From Bacteroidales bacterium (GTDB lineage Bacteria > Bacteroidota > Bacteroidia > Bacteroidales > ML635J-15): a stretch of 16,791 nucleotides of DNA. Below are positions 7,139-12,728 of the stretch, one piece after another. Numbering within the stretch: the first letter of the stretch is position 1; each line of letters starts with the position of its first letter. Location: positions 1-16,791 of the forward strand of contig JAQVPT010000037.1 of assembly GCA_028701945.1 (NCBI GenBank), in the 5' to 3' direction. Both the position numbers and the translations under genes were made by a program. The notes beneath the pieces were generated by a model. That model was given only the letters and a program-made list of their open reading frames with translations, made no database searches and had not been told where the DNA came from.

Positions 7139-8185
7139 CTACAATATCACTTCCGTAGCACCAAATCCGTATTCTTTAAAAGACGCATCCTCAAACTGCA
7201 ATTTATACTGTTTATTTAAAGATTCTCTAATTGCTTCCTTTAAAGTTCCGTTACCAATACCATGAATAAGAATAACTTTTCTGGTTTTATTCATAATAGC
7301 TTCAGTTATTGTTTTATGAAACAAGTCTAATTGAATTTTAATAATATCAGCATTAGACATACCAATAACCGAATCGACCAATTGATTAATATGCAAATCG
7401 ACCTCCACAGTTTCTGGCTTTTTACGAGCTTTAAACTTATGAGACAAGTCTTCATCCTGCTCCTCTTTTAAGAGTAAATTATTTTCAAAATCTTTTTCAG
7501 ATTTTATTGACTCACCCAAACCTGGTTTTTCTGATAACAGCTCAAAAACATAAGCTTTCTCACTAAAAAATTCACTATCAATAAAAACATGCTCCTGAAA
7601 AAATTTCAAAGGGACAATTTTTATTTTGCGTTCCAACATCTGGTGCAAAGTGTCGTAAGGATGATCAAAAAACACAGCCTGAACAATAATTTCCTTAGAC
7701 GAATTTATTTGCTCACGACTTAACTCAGAAATCGCTATTTTTGTATTAGGTTCAAGAATTTCGGCATCAAGTTTATTAAATCCATCATCGCCACGCAAAA
7801 CTACATGATAAAACAAAAAGAAATTAGAATCATTTATCAAATAAGCTTCAAAGCCATCAAAATCATCAGACTTTTTGCGAATAAATGCGAATAATATTTC
7901 AGATATATTGTCTTCCTTCAACTCAGGTTTTTCAACAACAATCTCTTTTATAACTTCCACCTTTTTACCAAGTTTTTTATCATCGTCAGCGTACAAATTC
8001 CCAGGAAAAGTATTCGCAGATTTTTCAATAAATTTCTCAACTAAAACCAACTCCCGAACAGGATATGGATATTCAAAGTCATCTTTATCTTTCACTATCG
8101 CCATATTTTTTGGTAACAATTTCACAACTATTCCGCCACCAATATCATTTAAAAATCTGACTTTATCTCCTACGCTTAATTCCAT
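7139..8185 (-). CDS. DUF2027 domain protein with C-terminal Smr domain
   Basis: This is a 348-residue cytoplasmic protein of a type common in Bacteroidota. Residues 1-50 form a small beta-domain (VGDKVRFLNDIGGGIVVKLL), of the kind that begins DUF2027 proteins. A Lys/Glu-rich linker (about 60-92) follows, then a beta-rich middle domain (about 95-215, including FFLFYHVVLRGDDGF). The C-terminal Smr domain (about 261-348) has the VDLH motif (262-265) and HGIGNGTLK (308-316), matching the HGxGxGxLr loop of MutS2/Smr proteins. Smr domains of some families have DNA- or RNA-nicking activity, and newer work links them to cleaving mRNA on stalled or collided ribosomes. Which applies to DUF2027-Smr proteins is not known to me. 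The MutS core is absent, so it is not MutS2. It has its own -7 box at 8209-8216 and so may be transcribed apart from the methyltransferase gene upstream. Confidence 0.9.
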   Translation of the reverse strand: MELSVGDKVRFLNDIGGGIVVKLLPKNMAIVKDKDDFEYPYPVRELVLVEKFIEKSANTFPGNLYADDDKKLGKKVEVIKEIVVEKPELKEDNISEILFAFIRKKSDDFDGFEAYLINDSNFFLFYHVVLRGDDGFNKLDAEILEPNTKIAISELSREQINSSKEIIVQAVFFDHPYDTLHQMLERKIKIVPLKFFQEHVFIDSEFFSEKAYVFELLSEKPGLGESIKSEKDFENNLLLKEEQDEDLSHKFKARKKPETVEVDLHINQLVDSVIGMSNADIIKIQLDLFHKTITEAIMNKTRKVILIHGIGNGTLKEAIRESLNKQYKLQFEDASFKEYGFGATEVIL

Positions 8186-8208
8186 TTGTTTATTTTTTTA
8201 CTATTCTA

Positions 8209-8216
8209 CAAAATTA
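8209..8216 (-). promoter_or_regulatory. Candidate -7 promoter box of the Smr gene
   Basis: Read on the minus strand this is TAATTTTG, matching TAnnTTTG, 23 bases before the ATG at 8185. No clear -33 TTTG is at the usual spacing. It lies in the 202-base gap after the methyltransferase gene and supports a separate transcript. Confidence 0.5.
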
Positions 8217-8387
8217 ACAAAAAACATGAGGGTAAATTAGAAAACTAATATAAATAAATTATCACGCACAAGACTTTTCAGATTTACTATACTAATACAA
8301 TAACAAAGTGTGATAAGTGCACAATGGTCTAAGTTTCAGCAAAAGTCATCAAACACTAATTATATCAAAATAAAAGGCCTACGATCA

Positions 8388-8915
8388 TTATCTCATTTTC
8401 ATGCATAAATCCCAAATTGCAATACCTCCGCTTACCGAAACATTTAGCGAGTGCTTTGTTCCATATTGTGGAATTTCAATGCAAGCATCGGCAATATCAA
8501 TAATTTTTTGCTCTACACCTTTAACTTCGTTTCCAAGGACAAGAGCAATTTTTTCTCCTTGAGCAACACTAAAACCATTTATTTGTATGCTACCTTCAGC
8601 AATTTCTAAAGGAACAATTTTAAAATTTTCGCTTTTTAATTCAAGAACTGCTTCAATTGTATTATTAAAATATTTCCATTTAACAGTTTCCGTTGCTCCA
8701 AGTGCGGTTTTATGAATATCGCGATGTGGTGGTTTTCCAGTTATTCCGCATAAATAGACAGCCTCACATGCAAAAGCATCACAGGTACGAAAAATAGCCC
8801 CAATATTATGATGAGAACGTATATTATCAAGCACAACTATTAGCGGAATTTTCTTTGTTAATTCAAATTCTTCGATACTTAAACGCGGAATTTCATCTAT
8901 CGGTAATTTTCTCAT
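8388..8915 (-). CDS. SpoU/TrmH-family RNA 2'-O-methyltransferase
   Basis: This SAM-dependent enzyme of the SPOUT superfamily methylates ribose 2'-hydroxyls in tRNA or rRNA. It is 175 residues long, essentially just the catalytic domain. Motif 1 is VVLDNIRSHHNIGAIFRTCD (28-47), with the Asn and Arg used in catalysis and RNA binding. Motif 2 is ALVLGNEVKGV, with the Glu-containing turn of the SAM knot. Motif 3 is IEIPQYGTKHSLNVSVSGGI, where NVS-type residues close the knot. There is no N-terminal L30e-like substrate-binding domain, so it resembles TrmH/TrmL-type tRNA enzymes more than RlmB. The exact target nucleotide cannot be assigned. The start codon follows the amidohydrolase stop by one base (TGA-A-ATG), which implies translational coupling in one operon. 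Confidence 0.92.
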   Translation of the reverse strand: MRKLPIDEIPRLSIEEFELTKKIPLIVVLDNIRSHHNIGAIFRTCDAFACEAVYLCGITGKPPHRDIHKTALGATETVKWKYFNNTIEAVLELKSENFKIVPLEIAEGSIQINGFSVAQGEKIALVLGNEVKGVEQKIIDIADACIEIPQYGTKHSLNVSVSGGIAIWDLCMKMR

Positions 8916-8916
8916 T

Positions 8917-10098
8917 TCAGTGATTTATTTCAATTGCCAGCCATGCCATTAAAGCAGACGAGTTTAACAAAGAGCTTTCATCAATATTAAACTTTGGATT
9001 ATGAACATTTACATTGCCTTTGCCGTCTCCTGTTACTCCAAAACGATAAAACACAGATGGTATTTCTCTAGTATAATACGCAAAATCTTCGGCTGTCATG
9101 CGTAATTTTAAATCTTCAATATTCTCAACACCGACAAATTCTATTGCTGCTTTTTTTGCAATTTCTGTTAATTTTTCATCGTTAATTAAACTTGGATAAC
9201 CAGCACACACCTCAAATTTTGCAGTACAATCATATTTTTTTGCAGATTTTTCAGCAATAAGCGGAAGTTGCATTTTAATATGTTTTCGTAATTCTTCATC
9301 TAAAGTTCTCATTGTGCCATGCGTAATAGTCTCATCTGGAATGACATTAACCGCTCCATCGGCAACAATTTTACCAAAAGCTATTATAAACGGCTGATCA
9401 CTTTTTAAATTCTCCTTAAAATCCATAGCTTTTGTAATAAAATCTACTAGTGCCAATACTGTATCAGAACGAGTATGAGGCAATGCTGCATGTCCACCTT
9501 TACCATGAAAACTAACATATAATTCATCTGTAGAAGCCATTAATTGACCAGACCCAAATAAAAATTTACCTGTTTCATTTTCGGGACTTACATGTTGCCC
9601 CAGCATCTTTGTAATATTATATTTCGTCAACAAACCTTTTTCAATAAGACCGATTGCTCCACCAGGATTTTTCTCCTCGGCAGGTTGAAACACAAGTATA
9701 ATCTTTCCTTTAATTTTGTCTTTTAGCTGATTAAGAATAATTGCAGTACCTAAAAGTGAGGCAGCGTGGGCATCGTGTCCACATGCATGCATTATTCCAG
9801 CTTTAGTTGATTTATATTCACAATCATTTAATTCGTTAATTGGCAATGCGTCTATGTCTGCTCGCAATCCGACAGTATTACCAGGCAAACGACCTTCAAT
9901 AATACCAATTACGGCATTATCGCCAAAACTATCATCGGTTTCAATTGCATTTTTTAACAATATATCTTTTATAAATGCGGCAGTTTCAAATTCATTAAAT
10001 GACAAGTCTGGATATTTATGAATATGGCGTCGATACGAAATTACATCATTGACGATTTGTTCACTTAACTTCTTAATTTCATTTTTAACATTACTCAT
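8917..10098 (-). CDS. M20-family amidohydrolase (N-acyl-amino-acid/hippurate hydrolase type)
   Basis: This is a metal-dependent hydrolase that removes acyl groups from N-acyl amino acids or similar amides. At 393 residues it has the normal length for the M20D subfamily. The metal-site signature MHACGHDAHAASLLG gives ligands Cys106 and His108, the family glutamates lie in FQPAEEKNPGGA (141-142), and further ligands are His169 (LGQHVSP) and His366 (VNVHNPKF). A lid or dimerisation domain is inserted at about 185-300, with VSFHGKGGHAALPH carrying the conserved His that completes the neighbouring active site. The second catalytic half ends with RMTAEDFAYY. A Cys rather than a His or Asp at the first ligand position is typical of the hippuricase/IAA-amino-acid hydrolase branch. 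The substrate is unknown. It lies 11 bases after the TauE/SafE-like gene and one base before the methyltransferase gene, within one apparent operon. Confidence 0.93.
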   Translation of the reverse strand: MSNVKNEIKKLSEQIVNDVISYRRHIHKYPDLSFNEFETAAFIKDILLKNAIETDDSFGDNAVIGIIEGRLPGNTVGLRADIDALPINELNDCEYKSTKAGIMHACGHDAHAASLLGTAIILNQLKDKIKGKIILVFQPAEEKNPGGAIGLIEKGLLTKYNITKMLGQHVSPENETGKFLFGSGQLMASTDELYVSFHGKGGHAALPHTRSDTVLALVDFITKAMDFKENLKSDQPFIIAFGKIVADGAVNVIPDETITHGTMRTLDEELRKHIKMQLPLIAEKSAKKYDCTAKFEVCAGYPSLINDEKLTEIAKKAAIEFVGVENIEDLKLRMTAEDFAYYTREIPSVFYRFGVTGDGKGNVNVHNPKFNIDESSLLNSSALMAWLAIEINH

Positions 10099-10109
10099 AG
10101 TGTAATTTT

Positions 10110-10475
10110 TTATTTACTAAAAAGCATCTTCACTCCAACTAAAATAATAAAAACTGCAAACACTTTTTTTAGATTAGTATCGGGAATATTTAACGCTACT
10201 TTAGAGCCAAAATACCCTCCAATTACAAATGCTGCGGCTAATATTGCAGCAAATTTAATATTAATATAGCCAGCACGATAATAATTCATAAATGCTAAAA
10301 TTCCTACTGGTAATAGTAAAAACGCAATACTCGTACCCTGAGCCTGATGTTGGTTCATCCCAAAGATGTAAATCAAAGCAGGAATAACAATAATCCCTCC
10401 TCCAACACCAAATAACCCAGCAAGAACTCCGGCTACAATGCCAATTATTATCAAAAGAATAATTTCATTCATCAT
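10110..10475 (-). CDS. TauE/SafE (TSUP) family permease, single-repeat form
   Basis: This is a small integral membrane protein of the TSUP family, whose better-known members export sulfite, sulfoacetate or related anions. It is only 121 residues long, about half the usual 240-270, and corresponds to one of the two internal repeats. The repeat motif is clear: GIVAGVLAGLFGVGGGIIVIPAL (residues 12-34), then QGTSIAFLL (46-54) and GGYFGSKVA (86-94). About four membrane helices are predicted by eye. Both ends are natural (ATG-ATG start, stop after VKMLFSK), so it looks like a true half-size protein that would need to dimerise rather than a broken gene. The upstream -7 box ends one base before the first ATG, so the second ATG (10472) may be the working start, on a leaderless mRNA. 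The substrate is not deducible. Confidence 0.88.
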   Translation of the reverse strand: MMNEIILLIIIGIVAGVLAGLFGVGGGIIVIPALIYIFGMNQHQAQGTSIAFLLLPVGILAFMNYYRAGYINIKFAAILAAAFVIGGYFGSKVALNIPDTNLKKVFAVFIILVGVKMLFSK

Positions 10476-10476
10476 G

Positions 10477-10484
10477 CAAATATA
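10477..10484 (-). promoter_or_regulatory. -7 promoter box abutting the TSUP gene start
   Basis: Read on the minus strand this is TATATTTG followed by C and then ATGATG. The match to TAnnTTTG is complete. With the usual 4-6 bases from box to first transcribed base, the mRNA would begin inside the first or at the second ATG, which argues for Met2 as the start. Confidence 0.6.
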
Positions 10485-10742
10485 ATAATAAAAGATTGCA
10501 GATTAAAACATGACTAATTAAATTGTTTCCAATTGGTTTATTAAAATGTATAGATTTTCTTTTGTCGCACTAATACCACCATACTCACAACTATTAGCAC
10601 ACTAACATGCGTGTAATACCAAAATAACTACAAAACACATTATATTATGATTTAATTGGTCTCAGACCTTAGATATAAATTACGACAATCCCTTATATTA
10701 CCGCTCAATAATCTTATCAGCAGTATAAATCAAAAAACTGTT

Positions 10743-11081
10743 TTAAACGGCAAACTCCTTGGAATTACAAAATTCAAGTATTTCTAAAGCGTTCCTCAAA
10801 AGAATTTCGTCAAACCAATAGCCTGATTTTTCACATTGCTCAATCCAGTAAGCTACATTTTTAAAATGTCTTAATGCTTGAGTTTTACTTTCATTAAATT
10901 CTCTGTTTTTTGTTGCATGCAATGCCTTTTGCAAAGACGTAATACCATTAAGAGTAGAACTCAAAACCCTTATCGCAATAGGCTTTTTACCAGTTAATGT
11001 TAACTCATCGTAAAAATCAATGATTTCCAAAGTGAAAATACAGCTTTTTTTGATAATTGTTATAGTCGATGTATTAAACAT
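10743..11081 (-). CDS. Four-helix-bundle protein (S23/IVP-like), divergent
   Basis: This is a small, mostly helical cytoplasmic protein of 112 residues. Its pattern fits the four-helix-bundle family related to proteins encoded in 23S rRNA intervening sequences. A first helix holds TLEIIDFYDELTL (17-29), like the family's LxVyqlayxL helix. A second carries IAIRVLSSTLNGITSLQKAL (35-54), where the family usually has LRSGTSIGANIxEA. A third reads LRHFKNVAYWIEQCEKSGYW (70-89), like the ALxExxExxYWLELaxxxgYl helix, and a fourth ends the protein. The length is close to the usual 115-120. The second helix is divergent, lacking the SGTSIGANI core. Function is unknown even for the canonical family; the family is widespread in Bacteroidota. 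Here it is not inside an rRNA gene. It stands alone with its own promoter-like sequence, separated from rplT by 392 bases. Confidence 0.65.
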   Translation of the reverse strand: MFNTSTITIIKKSCIFTLEIIDFYDELTLTGKKPIAIRVLSSTLNGITSLQKALHATKNREFNESKTQALRHFKNVAYWIEQCEKSGYWFDEILLRNALEILEFCNSKEFAV

Positions 11082-11130
11082 AAAGTAAGTTTTTATATTT
11101 ATACAAGTTACAAAATAAATATTTTCAAAA

Positions 11131-11159
11131 CAAATTTATTTTTTGATAAAACGAACAAA
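11131..11159 (-). promoter_or_regulatory. Promoter of the four-helix-bundle gene (-33 and -7 boxes)
   Basis: Read on the minus strand, TTTG (11159-11156) is followed after 17 bases by TAAATTTG (11138-11131). This is near the Bacteroidota TTTG-N19-21-TAnnTTTG arrangement and is the only case in the window where both boxes are well placed. The leader to the ATG at 11081 would be about 45 bases. Confidence 0.55.
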
Positions 11160-11414
11160 CAGTGGGTAACTTATTCACACCACTATTGTTAGCTGACTTA
11201 TAATTATTTCATATTTTGAGATTTGGTACTAGGTTTGTGATTTTTTAATTACACAAATTTTGGAAAAGTTTTCAATTATAAAGGTTATACCAATAAAAAT
11301 GCAATACTTAGCTTACGAGCTTTCGGTTAAGCTGCTCGATATTAATTATTTTAGATAGTCGAAAGTCTGTCACATTTTAATTTATCATAAAACTTGTAGT
11401 TAACAAACAAACTA

Positions 11415-11446
11415 TAAAAAAAATGCCCATCCATTAGATGAGCATT
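11415..11446 (-). terminator. Rho-independent terminator after rplT
   Basis: On the minus strand AATGCTCATC (11446-11437) pairs with GATGGGCATT (11431-11422), including one T-G wobble, around a 5-nt loop, followed directly by a T tract (11423-11415). It ends the thrS-infC-rpmI-rplT operon 27 bases after the rplT stop codon. Confidence 0.88.
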
Positions 11447-11473
11447 CTACCAAAATCGGCAAAAATTTCGTAT

Positions 11474-11818
11474 TTATTTCAGTTTATTACAAATAGCTTC
11501 GAAAGCTTTTGGGTTGTTCATAGCCAAATCAGCCAATACTTTTCTGTTCAATTCGACATTATTAGCATGAATTTTACCCATAAACTGCGAATAAGACATT
11601 CCGTTTAAGCGAGCACCTGCGTTTATACGCTGTATCCATAGAGCTCTAAAATTTCTCTTATTATTTTTTCTATCTCTGTACGCATAAGTAAGTCCTTTTT
11701 CGTAAGCATTTTTTGCTACTGTCCAGACTTTACTTCTAGCACCGAAATACCCTTTTGTTTGCTTAAGAACTTTTCTTCTTCTGTTTCTTGAAGCAACTAC
11801 ATTAACACTTCTTGGCAT
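11474..11818 (-). CDS. rplT: 50S ribosomal protein L20
   Basis: This 23S rRNA-binding protein is needed early in large-subunit assembly; in several bacteria it also represses its own operon by binding the mRNA. The 114-residue length is normal. The long, basic N-terminal helix region (SRNRRRKVLKQTKGYFGARS, 10-29) and the globular part with RNFRALWIQRINAGAR (55-70) and the LADLAMNNPKAF segment are all present. It is the last gene of the thrS-infC-rpmI-rplT operon and is followed by a terminator. A 79-base spacer with possible secondary structure separates it from rpmI, longer than needed for simple coupling, and could be the site of L20 feedback. Confidence 0.98.
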   Translation of the reverse strand: MPRSVNVVASRNRRRKVLKQTKGYFGARSKVWTVAKNAYEKGLTYAYRDRKNNKRNFRALWIQRINAGARLNGMSYSQFMGKIHANNVELNRKVLADLAMNNPKAFEAICNKLK

Positions 11819-11838
11819 AATTTTACGTTTTGCGAATG

Positions 11839-11874
11839 TTTAGCGTCCGTCCATCGACGAATCTTCCGGCTAAA
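11839..11874 (-). promoter_or_regulatory. Possible structured leader of rplT
   Basis: In the spacer between rpmI and rplT, on the minus strand, TTTAGC (11874-11869) can pair with GCTAAA (11844-11839). Inside it CGTC-GATG-GACG (11859-11848) forms a short 4-bp hairpin. The outer stem is six perfect base pairs, and the closed region lies 20 bases before the rplT ATG. L20 operators elsewhere mimic its 23S rRNA site, so this could be a feedback site. Folding and conservation are not tested. Confidence 0.35.
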
Positions 11875-11897
11875 TCACTCTGATTATTAAACTATTT

Positions 11898-12095
11898 TTA
11901 CTTCATTCCGAGACATAACTTAATGTTTTTCAAGTCTCTTTCGTCAACAGTTGTATAATGCCTTAAGGCTCTTTTACGTTTTGTTGACTTTTTTGTAAGG
12001 ATGTGGCTTTTATAAGCGTGTCTCCTTTTAATTTTACCAGTGCCAGTAATAGTAAATCTTTTCTTTGCACTGGATTTCGTTTTCATTTTAGGCAT
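11898..12095 (-). CDS. rpmI: 50S ribosomal protein L35
   Basis: This small basic protein of the large ribosomal subunit has 65 residues. The sequence begins MPKMKTKSSAKKRF and continues FTITGTGKIKRRHAYKSHIL, the standard L35 signature, ending NIKLCLGMK. The frame stays open 51 bases further upstream to an ATG at 12146, but that would overlap the infC 3' end and add a non-family leader. The ATG at 12095 matches the conserved MPKMKTK start and lies 19 bases after the infC stop. It sits between infC and rplT in the usual order. Confidence 0.98.
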   Translation of the reverse strand: MPKMKTKSSAKKRFTITGTGKIKRRHAYKSHILTKKSTKRKRALRHYTTVDERDLKNIKLCLGMK

Positions 12096-12114
12096 CGCAT
12101 TAAATTTTAAATTG

Positions 12115-12660
12115 TTATTTTTTCTTTGCCGTTTTTGGTGATACAATAATTTGCATTTTTTTTCCTTCTAATTTTGGCATTTGATCAACTTTGCCATATT
12201 CTTCAAGGTCTTGAGCAAGTTTTAGCAACAATATCTCTCCTTTTTCCTTATAAATAATAGAACGTCCTTTAAAGAATACAAAAGCTTTAACTTTATTTCC
12301 CTCTTCGAGAAAACTAATAGCATGCTTCAGTTTAAAATTGTAGTCATGGTCATCGGTATTTGGGCCGAACCTTATTTCTTTGAGTACAACTTTTTGAGCA
12401 TTACTCTGCATTTCTTTTTGTTTCTTTTTTTGTTGATATAGAAACTTTTGGTAATCGATTACCTTACAAACAGGCGGCTCTGCCTTTGGCGAAATCTCGA
12501 CAAGATCAAGACCTAATCCTTCAGCAATATCTAGAGCTTCTCGAAGACTGACAATCCCCTGATTACTAACATTCTCTCCAACGAGTCTCACAAACGGTGC
12601 ACGTACATTTTGATTTATACGGTGTTCGTCCTCTTTTACTCTTTTAAACGGCCTCTGCAT
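12115..12660 (-). CDS. infC: Translation initiation factor IF-3
   Basis: IF-3 binds the 30S subunit, blocks premature 50S joining and checks the start codon-initiator tRNA pairing. The 181 residues contain the N-terminal domain (about 12-82; RINQNVRAPFVRLVG, then EALDIAEGLGLDLVEISP), a Lys/Gln-rich linker helix (77-88), and the C-terminal domain (about 89-177; LKEIRFGPNTDDHDYNFKL, then VKAFVFFKGR). The Lys-rich tail KTAKKK is a common ending. The chosen ATG is preceded by AAGG at a plausible Shine-Dalgarno distance (ACCAAGGTAGAAAA), one of the few in the window. The start is a plain ATG, not the rare AUU used for self-regulation in enterobacteria, so that feedback is not expected here. It follows thrS by 68 bases. 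Confidence 0.97.
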   Translation of the reverse strand: MQRPFKRVKEDEHRINQNVRAPFVRLVGENVSNQGIVSLREALDIAEGLGLDLVEISPKAEPPVCKVIDYQKFLYQQKKKQKEMQSNAQKVVLKEIRFGPNTDDHDYNFKLKHAISFLEEGNKVKAFVFFKGRSIIYKEKGEILLLKLAQDLEEYGKVDQMPKLEGKKMQIIVSPKTAKKK

Positions 12661-12728
12661 TTTTCTACCTTGGTATGCTATAACTTGTTTCCCCCTATAA
12701 TTAATTATTTAATTTATTTTTCAGAATA

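Larger units (their letters stand above)
11082..11473. other. 392-base intergenic region between rplT and the four-helix-bundle gene
   Basis: The left part holds a promoter-like TTTG-N17-TAAATTTG for the downstream minus-strand gene, and the right part holds the rplT terminator. Between them, about 11161-11400 is AT-rich without an open frame of note. Two crossing stems can be drawn at 11310-11338: AGCTTA (11310-11315) with TAAGCT (11328-11333), and CGAGC (11316-11320) with GCTCG (11334-11338). I see no tRNA or known riboswitch. Confidence 0.5.

Noticed and set aside
7139..8185. MutS2 mismatch-repair-like protein
   Set aside because: Only the Smr domain is present; the MutS ATPase core is absent and the rest fits DUF2027.
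8186..8387. Small RNA or terminator using GACTTTT (8271-8277) and AAAAGTC (8341-8347)
   Set aside because: The seven-base arms are over 60 bases apart and AT-rich, so chance is likely.
12096..12146. Upstream ATG giving an 82-residue L35
   Set aside because: The extra 17 residues are not part of L35 and overlap the infC 3' end; MPKMKTK at 12095 is the conserved start.
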